64,000 nt of DNA from Sediminicoccus sp. KRV36 (GCF_023243115.1 NZ_CP085081.1:4299001-4363000); one strand, 5' to 3'; counted from the stretch's first letter, positions 1 through 10,088 are shown. The notes: a model not told the origin generated them from the letters alone. Numbers and translations: made by a program.

Positions 1-409
1 CCGCCGCCGGGGGACGCTCCCGGATGCCATGTTCGGTGGACTCATGCAGCAGGTAGGTCAGGTCATCCTCCGGCAGGGCATGCATGGCGAGGATGCCCTC
101 GCCCCGCCAGGTCATCGGCCGGGCACCCAGGGCCGCGCGCTGCGCAGCACTCAGCCGCGCATGGGTGAAGGCATCGGTGGTGCCGAGTTTTTCCACCGGG
201 TGGCGCGCCACCCAGCGATCATGATTGCCGCGCAGCGCGATCGCACCCGTCGCGGCCAGCATCTCGAAGGTTTCGGCCGGCCAGAGCGGACCGGACACCG
301 CGTCACCCAGTTCGATCAGCAGATCGGGCGTGGCCGCGGCGATATCCTGCAACACCGCCGCAAGTGCGAGGCGGTTGCCGTGAACATCGGCAATCACGGC
401 CACCCGCAT
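1..409 (-). CDS. Metallophosphoesterase, C-terminus cut by window edge
   Basis: The minus-strand reading frame starts at an ATG at 409 and runs off the left edge, so only about 136 N-terminal residues are visible. The start MRVAVIADVHGN holds the first metal-binding motif (D-x-H-G-N), followed by a GD at about residue 36 and GNHDRW at about 60. These are the first three blocks of the calcineurin-like metallophosphoesterase fold (YfcE/ApaH-like). The likely role is hydrolysis of a phosphodiester or phosphomonoester with two bound metals. The substrate cannot be told from this part, and no neighbour clarifies it. Confidence 0.85.
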   Translation of the reverse strand, partial: MRVAVIADVHGNRLALAAVLQDIAAATPDLLIELGDAVSGPLWPAETFEMLAATGAIALRGNHDRWVARHPVEKLGTTDAFTHARLSAAQRAALGARPMTWRGEGILAMHALPEDDLTYLLHESTEHGIRERPPAA

Positions 410-512
410 GCTAGCGCAGCACCGGCTCGGACGGACCCGCCTGCACCATCATGCAGGCGACTTGGCCGAACAATGGATCGCGGCCGATGAGACCAGGCAA
501 AGCCGACACGGC

Positions 513-1586
<1,074 letters not shown>

Positions 1587-1623
1587 TTACCGCGCCCGGC
1601 CCGGCTGGGCAAGGCGGGGACGT

Positions 1624-2355
1624 TCAGCCGTAGCGGCGCTGCGCCTCGCGCACATGGCCCGAAGGCAAGGCGTCCAGCCCCGGATCAGGCGGCAGTTCCA
1701 CACCGAAATGCCGGGCCAGAACCTCCTGGATCAGCTCATAGCAGCTGCCGATGCGGACCACCTCCATGGTCGAGAAGTCGATCATGGTGGAGGAGCGCTT
1801 GTAGCGATGGAATTTCTGCAGGCCATAATCCACCACAAGCTCGGCACAGCCACGGATTTCCGGCTGGATATCCACCGCCCGGAACTTGGTGCCCGTGCCC
1901 GTCAGATTGGCCGAGGAGCCAAACAGCGGTTGTCCTTCCTCGGCCGCCAGGGTGGCGATGCGGTGCTCCAACGCGCCCACATTCATCAGGATGGCAACCG
2001 TGCCGCCCTCGGTGCTGGCGGCCAGCGCATTCTCGCCCAATGGGCGCAGCAGGGGGTGATCGGCCCCGAAGGGCCCGATGGCCGAGATCGGCAGGTCGTA
2101 ATCCTCCACCAGCGCGCGGATCATCGTATTGGCCCGCGCCGGCAGGGTGTGCACATCCTCATGGATGGCGAGGCTGCCGAGCATGGCGTTGCGCTTATGC
2201 GCCCCCCTGCCCTTGGCCAGGAAGAAGCGCGTCAGCGCCGCCTCGCAGCCCGCCGCCCCGGCATAGCCCACATCGGTCGGAAAGACGGCGACACCGCCGG
2301 CCTTCACCACATCCACGATGCGCCGCGCATCGCCGGCGATATCCAGTCTTTCCAT
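1624..2355 (-). CDS. Sua5/YciO/YrdC-fold protein
   Basis: A 243-residue protein of the YrdC fold, whose best-known members make threonylcarbamoyl-AMP for the t6A modification of tRNA. Visible features are FPTDVGYAG near residue 25, KGR (part of the positively charged nucleotide site) near 50, GSSANLTG near 150 and a later SSTMIDF. It lacks the C-terminal Sua5 domain, and the sequence after KGR departs from the canonical KGRP-x3-P pattern, so a different carbamoyl-type reaction is possible. ATG at 2355 is preferred; a TTG at 2367 would overlap the upstream stop. The gene lies 8 bases after the Bug receptor gene and is probably co-transcribed with it. Confidence 0.8.
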   Translation of the reverse strand: MERLDIAGDARRIVDVVKAGGVAVFPTDVGYAGAAGCEAALTRFFLAKGRGAHKRNAMLGSLAIHEDVHTLPARANTMIRALVEDYDLPISAIGPFGADHPLLRPLGENALAASTEGGTVAILMNVGALEHRIATLAAEEGQPLFGSSANLTGTGTKFRAVDIQPEIRGCAELVVDYGLQKFHRYKRSSTMIDFSTMEVVRIGSCYELIQEVLARHFGVELPPDPGLDALPSGHVREAQRRYG

Positions 2356-2363
2356 GGGCAATC

Positions 2364-3320
2364 TCAATCCAGCCGGAGGTTGAGGCCGGGCAGGATGGGC
2401 GCCCAGCGTTGATTTTCGGCGCGCAGCATGGCCATGGCCTGCTCGGGCGTCGTGGTCATGATCTCGAAGCCGGCGCGGGTCAGCGCATCGCGCAGGGCCG
2501 GTTCGGCGAGGCTTTCCACACTCGCCGCGTGCAGCGTCTCGATGATGGGGCGTGGCGTCTGGGCAGGTGCGAACAGCAGGAAGCGCAGCGCATTCACCAC
2601 CGCGGGCAGCCCTTCCTCCGCCGTGGTGGGAATATCGGGGGCTGCGGCGGAACGCGTGGGCGAGAGCAGCGCCAGCGGTCGCAAGGTGCCGGCCTGGAAA
2701 TGCGAACTGACCGCCCCCAGGCTGAAGACGCCCAGCTGCACATGCCCCGCCAGCACGTCATTCAGCGCCGGGCCACCGCCGCGATACTCCACCTGGATCA
2801 TCCGCACGCCGGCCTCGCGCGCGAAGAGTTCGAAGCCCAAATGATGCGGGGAGCCGATGGAGGGGTTGGCGAAGGAGTATTTCTCCGGCTCGCGCTGCAG
2901 CAGGGCCACGAATTCCCGCAGGTTGCGGACCGGCAAGGCAGGATTGATGCCCAGCACCAGGGGCGACTGCGCCAGATAGGTAATGGGCATGAAATCGCGG
3001 AACAGATCATAGCCCAGCCGCTGATAGAGATGCGGAAACAGCGCCACATTATCGGCGTTGATGATCAGCGTCTGGCCATCCGGCGCGGCACGGGCCGCGA
3101 GCTCCATGCCGATATTGGTCGCGGCCCCACCGCGATTTTCGATGATCAGCGGCTGGCCCAGCCGCACCCGCATGCGCTCGGCCCAGGGGCGGGAGAGCGC
3201 GTCGGTCCCCCCGCCGGGCGGATAGGGGATGATCAGTCGGATCGGGCGTGCGGGATAGGCTTGCGCGTGGGCAAGGGCCGGCCAAAGGGCCAGGGCAGTC
3301 AGCGCGGTGCGGCGGCGCAT
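2364..3320 (-). CDS. Bug/TctC-family periplasmic substrate-binding protein
   Basis: A 318-residue periplasmic receptor of the tripartite tricarboxylate transporter (Bug) family. A short signal peptide (MRRRTALTALALWPALAHAQA) is followed by YPARPIRLIIPYPPGGGTD, the conserved first strand and ligand loop. ENRGGAATNIG and PDGQTLII follow, as usual in the family. Bug proteins bind carboxylates or other small anions. No TctA/TctB membrane partners are in the window, so this is an orphan receptor, which is common in Acetobacteraceae and Burkholderiales. It is followed at once by the YrdC-fold gene. The ligand is unknown. Confidence 0.92.
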   Translation of the reverse strand: MRRRTALTALALWPALAHAQAYPARPIRLIIPYPPGGGTDALSRPWAERMRVRLGQPLIIENRGGAATNIGMELAARAAPDGQTLIINADNVALFPHLYQRLGYDLFRDFMPITYLAQSPLVLGINPALPVRNLREFVALLQREPEKYSFANPSIGSPHHLGFELFAREAGVRMIQVEYRGGGPALNDVLAGHVQLGVFSLGAVSSHFQAGTLRPLALLSPTRSAAAPDIPTTAEEGLPAVVNALRFLLFAPAQTPRPIIETLHAASVESLAEPALRDALTRAGFEIMTTTPEQAMAMLRAENQRWAPILPGLNLRLD

Positions 3321-3410
3321 GGTGTTTCCTCCCGGCCAGCCCCAGGAGCGGGGGGCTGGCCTCAGGAGGCTAGATCATCTTGTCCGGACAAGAAAGCCGG
3401 GTGGGCCGGT

Positions 3411-4010
3411 TCAGAGCGGGACGCAGCGCGTGATGTCGTTATGACCGATGGCCATGGTGGCGATCGTACCATCGGGGCAGCCAGCCTGGCTCATCGCGGC
3501 CGGGGCAAGGCCGCCGGTCCAGCGCATCGAGGCGGTGCGCGTCGCGGTCGGCGCGCAGACCCGGCGGCCGTTCCGCGTGGTGCAGCTCGCCATCGCCGTC
3601 TGGCGCAGGCCGCGCGACGGGGCGGCAACCTGCCGGCCATAGGGAATGGCGGCCATCTGGCGGCTCTGACCGTGGCGGAGCACGGCGCGGTTGGACCCTG
3701 CCACCTGGCGGGAGGAGGCATGGCGCGGCGCGCTGGCGCGCGTCATGGCCGAGCGGCCGGCGGCCGGGCGCGTGGCGGAAGCGGAACGCGAGGCGGAGCT
3801 GGCCGATGCCGGGCGGCTGGAAGCGCTGCGCGATGTGGAGCGAGCGGCCGCACCCGTTGCGGTGGAGCGGGAAGAGGAAGTTGCCGCCACCGACCGGGCG
3901 GAAGAAGTCGTCTGTGCGGAAGACCGGGCATCAGCGCGGGCCGAAGCTTCGCCCGGCATCAACGCAAGGCTCAGGCATAGGCCCAGAAGGCCCTTCATCA
4001 ATGAGCGCAT
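3411..4010 (-). CDS. Secreted Ser/Ala/Arg-rich hypothetical protein
   Basis: I do not recognise a family. The 199-residue product starts with a plausible signal peptide (MRSLMKGLLGLCLSLALMPGEASA). A low-complexity stretch of Ser, Ala, Arg and Thr follows at about residues 25-110. The C-terminal 80 residues are more complex and contain four cysteines (SCTT, RVCAP, AGCPDG, TRCVPL) that could form two disulfides. The mature protein is strongly basic. The frame is supported by the signal peptide and the distinct C-terminal domain; the low-complexity middle alone would not be enough. Start 4010 is chosen over the internal ATG at 3998. Confidence 0.6.
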   Translation of the reverse strand: MRSLMKGLLGLCLSLALMPGEASARADARSSAQTTSSARSVAATSSSRSTATGAAARSTSRSASSRPASASSASRSASATRPAAGRSAMTRASAPRHASSRQVAGSNRAVLRHGQSRQMAAIPYGRQVAAPSRGLRQTAMASCTTRNGRRVCAPTATRTASMRWTGGLAPAAMSQAGCPDGTIATMAIGHNDITRCVPL

Positions 4011-4051
4011 AAAACCCCCGTTTTCCGACTCTGATGTTACGCCGTATTACG

Positions 4052-5215
4052 TCACGGGAGATGAGGCAAGCCTAAATACTCCTGGCTCTGCATTTCCATG
4101 AGCCGGGATGCGGTCCGCTCGAACATGGAAGCGTTCTCGCCCCGCTCATAAAGCTCGTCCGGACCCGCTTCCGCCGAAGCCAGAAGCTTGCACCGATGTT
4201 CATAAAGCGCATCCACCAGCGTGACGAAGCGCCGCGCCTTGTCGAAATTCTCGGGCCCGAGTCGCGGGATGCCGTCCAGCACCACGGTATGGAAATGCGT
4301 GGCCAGGGCGAGGTAATCGGCCGGGCCGAGCGGGCGGCCGCAAATCTCGTTGAATTCCAGCCGCGCCACCCCGCGCGCCGCCTCGGCGATGGGCATGGGG
4401 TGGCCCAGCACCTGCAAGCTGGTGGGCTGGCCGCGCGCGGCGCCGGTCAATTCCAGGAAGGCCGCGTCCAGCGCGCGCTCGGCCCGGCCATCCATCGGGT
4501 GGTGCCAGGTGGGCAGGCCGCGAATACGCTCGCGCCGGTAATCCTGCGCGGATTCGAGATGAAGCACCTCCACGCGCGACTGGATGAGCGCGATGAAGGG
4601 CAGGAAGGCATCGCGCCCCGGCTTGCCCCGGAACAGATCCTGCGGCGCGGTGTTGCTGGTCGCCACCACCACCACGCCACGGGCGAAAAGTGCCTCGAAC
4701 AGCCGGCCGAGGATCATCGCATCGGCGATGTCGTGCACCTGGAACTCGTCGAAGCAGAGCAGCGCGGCCTCGGCCGCGATGGAATCCGCCAGTGGCGGGA
4801 TCGGATCATCCGAGCCGGGATGCGCCGCCTTCCAGCGATGGATGCGCTGATGCGCCTCCTGCATGAAGGCATGGAAGTGGATGCGGCGCTTGCGCGTGAC
4901 CTCGGCAGTCTCAAAGAACAGGTCCATCAGCATGGACTTTCCACGCCCGACGGCACCCACCAGGTACAGGCCTTCGGGGGTGCCTGGCGGAGCCGCCAGA
5001 TCGCCCGAGCCGCGCTTGGCGCCGAACAGCCGACCGATCAGGCCGCGCGGCGTGGGGGCCGCGGGCTGTGGGTCATAGCCACGCAGGATGCGCCAGAGAT
5101 TTTGCAGGGTTTCGGCCGCATGCGCCTGGGCTGGGTCGGCACGCAGCGCCCCCTCGGCCACGCGGGTGCGATAGGCCGGTAGGGGGCCCTGGTTCGGCGG
5201 GGGCAGGGAATCCAT
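4052..5215 (-). CDS. zapE: Cell division protein ZapE (AFG1-like ATPase)
   Basis: A 387-residue AFG1/ZapE family P-loop ATPase. Walker A is GAVGRGKSMLMD near residue 90. HFHAFM is the characteristic AFG1 block, the Walker B region is LLCFDEFQVHD near 155, and ATSNTAPQDL near 190 is the sensor. In Escherichia coli ZapE associates with the Z ring and destabilises FtsZ polymers; mitochondrial homologues act in protein quality control. The C-terminal block FDKARRFVTLVDALYEHRCKL is typical. Length is normal. The gene is flanked by same-strand genes with small gaps and no obvious functional link. Confidence 0.94.
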   Translation of the reverse strand: MDSLPPPNQGPLPAYRTRVAEGALRADPAQAHAAETLQNLWRILRGYDPQPAAPTPRGLIGRLFGAKRGSGDLAAPPGTPEGLYLVGAVGRGKSMLMDLFFETAEVTRKRRIHFHAFMQEAHQRIHRWKAAHPGSDDPIPPLADSIAAEAALLCFDEFQVHDIADAMILGRLFEALFARGVVVVATSNTAPQDLFRGKPGRDAFLPFIALIQSRVEVLHLESAQDYRRERIRGLPTWHHPMDGRAERALDAAFLELTGAARGQPTSLQVLGHPMPIAEAARGVARLEFNEICGRPLGPADYLALATHFHTVVLDGIPRLGPENFDKARRFVTLVDALYEHRCKLLASAEAGPDELYERGENASMFERTASRLMEMQSQEYLGLPHLP

Positions 5216-5248
5216 GGCTGGACCGGATAGACCCGCGGGGCGGAATGC

Positions 5249-7795
5249 TCAACCGGGTGAGCGCAGCGCGCGGCCGGGTTTGCGCAACGCGCGGCGTTTC
5301 AGCCCCTCGGCCAGGGCCAGATAGGCCAGCACCAATGCTGCGATCAGCCCCAGCAAGGCCCCGGGCAGCGGCGCAAAGCCGATCAACGCGCCCAGGGGCG
5401 AGAGCGCCACGACCAGCGCCAGCGCCAGTGCCCCCAGCGAGGAGAGAACAAGCCCCCGATGCGGCAGGCTGCGCCATGCCGGCCCACCGGTGCGGATCAC
5501 AAACACCACCAGCACCTGCGTCGCCATGGATTCCACGAACCAGGCCGTGCGGAACACCTCGGGCGAGGCGTCGAAGCCCAGGCGAAGGATGGCGAAGGTC
5601 GCAATGTCAAAGACCGAGGAGAGCGGCCCCATCACCAGCGTGAAACGCAGGATGGCCGCCATGTCCCAGCCATGGGGTGCCGCGATATCCGCCTCATCCA
5701 CGGAGTCGAAGGGAATGCCCGTCTCGCTCACATCATAGAGCAGGTTGTTCAGCAGCACCTGCACCGGCGTCAGCGGCAGGAACGGGATGAACAGCGATGC
5801 CGCCGCCATGGACAGCATGTTCCCGAAATTCGAGGAGGTGCCCATCCGGATGTATTTCGTGATGTTGGCATCCGTGCGCCGCCCCTCCGCGACGCCATCC
5901 GCCACGACGCCGAGATCCTGTTCCAGCAGGATCAGATCCGCCGCCGCCCGCGCCACATCCGAAGCATCGGCCACGGACATGCCGCAATCCGCCTGGCGGA
6001 TGGCCGGGGCGTCATTGATGCCATCACCGAGAAAGCCCACCGTGTGGCCGCGCGCCTGGAGTGCGCGGATCACACGCGCCTTCTGGTCGGGCGAGACGCG
6101 CGCGAAGAGATCCGTGCCCTCCACCCGGGCCGAAAGCGCATCATCATCCAGCGCCTGCATCTCCTCGCCGGTCAGCAAGCCGCGCGCCGGAATGCCGAGC
6201 GCACTGATCAAATGCCGCAGCACCGGCGCCGCATCGCCCGAAATGATCTTCACCTGCACCCCGGCCGCACCCAGGCGCGCGATGGCAGCGGCGGCGCTGG
6301 GCTTGGGCGGATCCTCGAAGGCGCAGAGCCCGGCCCAGACCAGTGCGCTTTCATCGCCCGGGTCCGGCCGGTCCTGATCCTGCGGCATGTCGCGCCAGGC
6401 CACACCCAGGCAGCGCAACCCCTGCCCCGCCAGCGCGTCCTGCTGGGCCACCAGCGCGGCACGACGCGCCGGATCGAGCGGGACGGGACCGTCAGGGCCC
6501 TCCATCCGGCTGGCACGGGCCAGCAATTCCTCCGGCGCGCCCTTCACCACGAGGAGGCGCCGCCCATCATGCTGCGCCAGGACCGAGACGCGGCGACGCT
6601 CGAAATCGAAGGGAATATCGGCGATGCGCAGCCAACCCGGAAAGGGCATCGCCTCGGCAGCGGCCAGGATGGCGTCATCCAGCGGGCTTTTCACGCCACT
6701 CTCGAAGCGGCTGTTCACCGCCGCCAGTTCGAGGACGCGCGGGCTGTCCGCCCCATCCGGCCCGATATGCCGCGCGAGGGAAATGCGCGCCTCGGTCAGC
6801 GTGCCGGTCTTGTCGGTGCAAAAGACATCCATGGCGCCCAGGTCATGGATGGCGGGCAGGCGCTTCACCACCACCCGCCGCCTGGCCATGCGTTGCGCCC
6901 CGCGGGAGAGGGTGACGGTCGTGATCATCGGCAGTAATTCGGGCGTGAGACCGACCGCCAGCGCGATGGCAAAGAGGAAGCTCTCCAGCGCCGGCCGGCC
7001 GAAAGCCAGATGCGTCAGCAGGACGAACAGCACGAGAAACCCGGTCAGCCGCAGGATCAGCACGCCCAGCCGATGCAGGCCGATCTGATAGGCGGTGGGC
7101 GGCGCATCGCCTTCCAGCGCCGCGGCGATGGCGCCAAAGCGGGTTTCAGCCCCGGTGGCGGTGACCAGCATGCGCGCCTCGCCGCTGATCATCGCGGTGC
7201 CGGCGAACAGCGCGCTGAAAGCTTCGGCCGGGCCATGCGCCTGGGCAGGGCCAGGGCGCTTTTCCACCGGATAGGGCTCGCCCGTCAGCAGGGCCTCCTG
7301 CGCATGGGCATCGGCACCGCAGAGCACCACGCCATCGGCCGGCACCAGGTCTCCCGCGCGCAGCAACACCACATCGCCGGGCACCAGCGCCTCGGTCGGG
7401 ATGGCGCGCGGCGCGCCGTTGCGCAGCACGCGCGCCTCGATGGCAACGGAATGGCGCAGCGCCTCCGCCGCGGCCTGGGCCCGGCCCTCCTGGAACACGT
7501 CGAGGCCTATGGAAAAGCCGAGAATCGCCAGGATGATCAGCATGCTGGCCACATCGCCCGTGACGCCCGAGAGCAGCGCGGCCACGATGAGGATGGCGAT
7601 CAACGGCTCGATCAGCCGCCGCAGCAAGCGCATCGGGAGACGCCGATGACCCGGCAATACGGCGCGGTTGGGGCCGAAGCGCGCGAGGCGCAGTTGCGCC
7701 TCGGCCTCGGTCAGGCCGGCGGCGGAAGCCCCGATGGCCGCAAGCGCCTCGCTGGGCGCCATGGCCCAGAAGGGATCAATTCCGGCATCATCCAT
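5249..7795 (-). CDS. mgtA: Magnesium-translocating P-type ATPase
   Basis: An 848-residue P-type ATPase of the P3B (MgtA/MgtB) class in the inner membrane, expected to import Mg2+ using ATP. The phosphorylation site is DKTGTLTE, the nucleotide-binding KGAPEELL is present, and the hinge is GDGINDAPA. The C-terminal block NNLLYDVSETGIPFD is the MgtA/MgtB signature in transmembrane helix 6. Hydrophobic helices fall in the expected 2+2+6 pattern. It lies 70 bases downstream of pqqE on the same strand, so read-through from the pqq genes is possible. I saw no Mg2+-sensing leader in the short gap. Confidence 0.94.
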   Translation of the reverse strand: MDDAGIDPFWAMAPSEALAAIGASAAGLTEAEAQLRLARFGPNRAVLPGHRRLPMRLLRRLIEPLIAILIVAALLSGVTGDVASMLIILAILGFSIGLDVFQEGRAQAAAEALRHSVAIEARVLRNGAPRAIPTEALVPGDVVLLRAGDLVPADGVVLCGADAHAQEALLTGEPYPVEKRPGPAQAHGPAEAFSALFAGTAMISGEARMLVTATGAETRFGAIAAALEGDAPPTAYQIGLHRLGVLILRLTGFLVLFVLLTHLAFGRPALESFLFAIALAVGLTPELLPMITTVTLSRGAQRMARRRVVVKRLPAIHDLGAMDVFCTDKTGTLTEARISLARHIGPDGADSPRVLELAAVNSRFESGVKSPLDDAILAAAEAMPFPGWLRIADIPFDFERRRVSVLAQHDGRRLLVVKGAPEELLARASRMEGPDGPVPLDPARRAALVAQQDALAGQGLRCLGVAWRDMPQDQDRPDPGDESALVWAGLCAFEDPPKPSAAAAIARLGAAGVQVKIISGDAAPVLRHLISALGIPARGLLTGEEMQALDDDALSARVEGTDLFARVSPDQKARVIRALQARGHTVGFLGDGINDAPAIRQADCGMSVADASDVARAAADLILLEQDLGVVADGVAEGRRTDANITKYIRMGTSSNFGNMLSMAAASLFIPFLPLTPVQVLLNNLLYDVSETGIPFDSVDEADIAAPHGWDMAAILRFTLVMGPLSSVFDIATFAILRLGFDASPEVFRTAWFVESMATQVLVVFVIRTGGPAWRSLPHRGLVLSSLGALALALVVALSPLGALIGFAPLPGALLGLIAALVLAYLALAEGLKRRALRKPGRALRSPG

Positions 7796-7865
7796 GAACG
7801 GGAAGCTACACCCCCTGGCATGGCCGCAGGATGGTCATTCCCTGTCGCCCAGGCCATCCGCGCCA

Positions 7866-8951
7866 TCAGGAGAACGCGCGGTAATGGAATTCCGTCTCGC
7901 CCGCCTCGGCCAGGGCCTCGGCCAGCAGGCCGTGATGCGGCGAGAGGGCGCAGGCCGGGTCCGTATTCGCGGCCGCGCCGGTCAGCGCGAAGGCCTGGCA
8001 GCGGCAGCCGCCCCAATCGCGCTCGGCATGCGCGCAACCCTGGCAGGGCTTGGGCATCCAGGCGGTCCCGCGAAAGGCGTTGAAGGCATCGCTGCCGGCC
8101 CAAGCCTCAGCCAGGCTCGTGTCCCGGATATTGGGAAAGACCATGCCCGTGATGGATTCCGCCGCGTGGCAGGGCAGGATATGGCCCGCCGGCGAGACGC
8201 CCAGAAAACGCCGCCCCCAGCCGCCCATGCAGGCCTTGGGCCGCGCCGCGTGGTAATCGGGCACCACATAGTCAATCACCAGGCGGCCGCGATGCGCCAC
8301 CCGCGCGGCCTCCACGATCAGCGTCGCCTCATCCAGCTGCGCGCGGGTGGGCAGCAGTGCGGCGCGATTGGCCAGCGCCCAGCCATAATACTGCACATGC
8401 GCGACTTCGAGCCGGCCCGCCCCCCATTCCAGCGCGATGGCGATCAGCCGGGGCAGGTTGTGCAGGTTCTGCCGATGCACCACGGCATTGAGCGTAAGCG
8501 GCAGGCCGGCCTGCTTCACCAGCGCGGCCGCCGCGTGCTTCTTCGCCTGCGCGCCCTTCATGCCGCCGATGCGCTCCGCCCCCGCAGCCTCGGCGTCCTG
8601 CAAGGAGAGCTGCACATGATCCAGCCCGGCCGCCACCAGGCGCTCCATCAACCCGGCATCCAGCAGGACGCCGGCGGTGATGAGGTTGGTGTAGAGCCCC
8701 GAATCATGCGCACTCGCGACCAGTTCCACGATGTCCCGCCGGGCCGTGGGCTCGCCGCCCGAGAGGTGGATTTGCAGGCAGCCCAGGGCCGCCGCCTCCT
8801 GGAAAACACGCCCCCATTCCGCCGTGCTGAGCTCCTCGCTCATGCGGGTCAGTTCCGCCGGATTGGAGCAATAGGGGCAGCGCAATGGGCAGCGATGCGT
8901 CAGCTCCGCCAGCAGGGCGAGGGGCGCGTCAGGCGGCGGCGCATCAACCAT
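7866..8951 (-). CDS. pqqE: PQQ biosynthesis radical SAM enzyme PqqE
   Basis: PqqE forms the carbon-carbon bond between the Glu and Tyr side chains of PqqA, the first step of pyrroloquinoline quinone synthesis. The radical SAM triad is CPLRCPYC (C21, C25, C28). The C-terminal SPASM-type auxiliary cluster cysteines are visible in the [23 protein letters not shown] region. [10 protein letters not shown] is the glycine-rich SAM motif. The ATG at 8951 gives 361 residues, the normal size, and overlaps the end of pqqD by 8 bases. A longer frame upstream is rejected because its N-terminus matches nothing in the family. Confidence 0.97.
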   Translation of the reverse strand: MVDAPPPDAPLALLAELTHRCPLRCPYCSNPAELTRMSEELSTAEWGRVFQEAAALGCLQIHLSGGEPTARRDIVELVASAHDSGLYTNLITAGVLLDAGLMERLVAAGLDHVQLSLQDAEAAGAERIGGMKGAQAKKHAAAALVKQAGLPLTLNAVVHRQNLHNLPRLIAIALEWGAGRLEVAHVQYYGWALANRAALLPTRAQLDEATLIVEAARVAHRGRLVIDYVVPDYHAARPKACMGGWGRRFLGVSPAGHILPCHAAESITGMVFPNIRDTSLAEAWAGSDAFNAFRGTAWMPKPCQGCAHAERDWGGCRCQAFALTGAAANTDPACALSPHHGLLAEALAEAGETEFHYRAFS

Positions 8952-9204
8952 GCAGCAGCGCGCCCTTGGCCTGCAGGTCATCCAGCATCACCCGCACATC
9001 GGCGGCTATGGTATCCACCGGGGCCGCGAATTTCTGCGCGAGCTCGGCCACGATCGCGGCTTCATCGCGCTGCCCATCCACCAGGCGCAGCACTTCCAGC
9101 GCGATCTCGTCGGGGATGAACATGCGCTCGGGCGCCATGACGATCCAGCGGCCCCGCGCGCGGTCCTCCTGCAGCCGGACCCCGGGGGCGAAGCGGGGGG
9201 TCAT
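8944..9204 (-). CDS. pqqD: PQQ biosynthesis peptide chaperone PqqD
   Basis: An 86-residue RiPP-recognition-element protein that presents the PqqA peptide to PqqE. Visible PqqD features are [25 protein letters not shown], the leader-binding beta-sheet surface, followed by a helical half with [21 protein letters not shown] 9204 fits the family; the frame remains open further upstream inside the pqqC end. It starts 7 bases after pqqC ends and overlaps pqqE by 8 bases, consistent with one co-translated operon. Confidence 0.95.
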   Translation of the reverse strand: MTPRFAPGVRLQEDRARGRWIVMAPERMFIPDEIALEVLRLVDGQRDEAAIVAELAQKFAAPVDTIAADVRVMLDDLQAKGALLHG

Positions 9205-9211
9205 GCCCGCC

Positions 9212-9937
9212 TCATATCCGAAACGCGCCGGGCGGCACCAGCCGCGGCTCCACATAGGCCAGATGCAGCGCATCGAGCTGCGCCCAGAGCAGATCGCATT
9301 TGAAGCGCAGTGCGGCGAGGCATTGCTCCTGCTTTTCCCGCGTATCGGCGTGCTGCTTCACATAGCCCAGCGCGAAATCCACATCCTGCGGCGCCTGGGT
9401 CAGCCGCGGCTTGAAATAGGCGAGCGTCGCCTCGCTCACGAAGTCGTAATTGCGCAGCATGCCAGCGACCCGCTGCTGAATGATGTTGGTGGAGAACATC
9501 TCGGTCAGCGAGGAGGCGATGGCCTCCAGCAGGCTCATCTCCCGCACGAAGCGCACATAGGCATCCACGGCGAAGCGCGTGGCCGGCAGCAGGCCGCGCA
9601 GCGAGATCACGTAGTCGCGCTCCAGCCCCAGGCCGTCGGTGAGTTTCAACCAGCGCTCCACGCCGCCCGGCTGCGTGCCATCGCCATCATGATCCTCCAG
9701 CCGACGGCGCCATTCGCGGCGCAATTCCGGTGTGGGCAGGCGGGCCAGCAGCGATGCATCCTTGGCCGGGATGCTGGCCTGATAGTAGTAGCGATTCAAC
9801 GCCCAGGCCTGGACCTGGCCCTTGCTCAGCTTGCCGTTGTGCAGCAGGTGATGGAACGGGTGCAGGATGTGATACCGCTCGGCACCGATCGCGCGCAGCG
9901 CCGCTTCGAACTCATCGGGCCTCATCGGCGCCTCCAT
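9212..9937 (-). CDS. pqqC: Pyrroloquinoline-quinone synthase PqqC
   Basis: PqqC is a cofactor-free oxidase that carries out ring closure and the eight-electron oxidation producing PQQ. The 241-residue product shows the conserved RYHILHPFHHLLHNGKLSKGQVQ start, WALNRYYYQASIPAKD and the C-terminal CDLLWAQLDAL. Three ATGs compete: 9940 and 9937 lie on the stop of the preceding mini-ORF, and 9925 (MRPDEFE) has a GGAGG at 9931-9935 at ideal spacing, so it may be the real start. The first about 63 bases are duplicated upstream (see the mini-ORFs at 9937-10088), unusual for pqq operons, where pqqB and pqqC normally abut. Confidence 0.95.
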   Translation of the reverse strand: MEAPMRPDEFEAALRAIGAERYHILHPFHHLLHNGKLSKGQVQAWALNRYYYQASIPAKDASLLARLPTPELRREWRRRLEDHDGDGTQPGGVERWLKLTDGLGLERDYVISLRGLLPATRFAVDAYVRFVREMSLLEAIASSLTEMFSTNIIQQRVAGMLRNYDFVSEATLAYFKPRLTQAPQDVDFALGYVKQHADTREKQEQCLAALRFKCDLLWAQLDALHLAYVEPRLVPPGAFRI

Positions 9938-10070
9938 CATGACAGCCGCTCCGCGGCGGCACCGATCGCGCGCAGGCCCACTTCGAGATCACCGGGTCCC
10001 ATCGCCGCCTCCATCAAGACAGCCGTTCCGCGGCGGCGCCGATGGCGCGCGGCACCGCTTCGAACTCATC
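9875..10070 (-). repeat. Tandem triplication of the pqqC translation start region
   Basis: Three head-to-tail, diverged copies are found with a 77-base period: the first about 63 bases of pqqC (9875-9939), a full copy (9940-10016) and a partial copy (10017-10070). The shared core on the minus strand is GATGAGTTCGAAGCGG followed by a CGCGCGATCGGTGCC-type stretch. Because each coding unit is 78 bases with a one-base stop/start overlap, every copy preserves a TGATG junction. Confidence 0.85.
9937..10014 (-). CDS. Mini-ORF (25 aa), duplicate of the pqqC start
   Basis: A 25-codon frame starting at ATG 10014, which overlaps the stop of the previous mini-ORF (TGATG). It ends at a TGA that overlaps the pqqC start. 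Its product MEAAMGPGDLEVGLRAIG... is a diverged copy of the PqqC N-terminus MEAPMRPDEFEAALRAIG. It also keeps a GGAGG (10008-10012) ahead of an internal ATG. Translation is plausible by coupling, but no function beyond passing ribosomes to pqqC can be inferred. It may simply be a relic of tandem duplication. Confidence 0.45.
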   Translation of the reverse strand: MEAAMGPGDLEVGLRAIGAAAERLS

Positions 10071-10088
10071 CTCCGGCTTCAGGCTCAC
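10014..10088 (-). CDS. Mini-ORF (24 aa), second duplicate of the pqqC start
   Basis: A 24-codon frame whose GTG (10088) overlaps the pqqB stop as GTGA. Its TGA (10014-10016) overlaps the ATG of the next mini-ORF. The product contains PEDEFEAVPRAIGAAAERLS, matching the PqqC N-terminal segment PDEFEAALRAIGAER and ending with the same AAAERLS tail as the neighbouring mini-ORF. The two mini-ORFs plus the pqqC start thus form three tandem copies. Expression is unproven. Confidence 0.4.
   Translation of the reverse strand: MSLKPEDEFEAVPRAIGAAAERLS

Noticed and set aside
7796..7865. Mg2+ riboswitch ahead of the P-type ATPase gene
   Set aside because: Only 70 bases separate it from pqqE, too short for the known leaders, and no such structure was visible.
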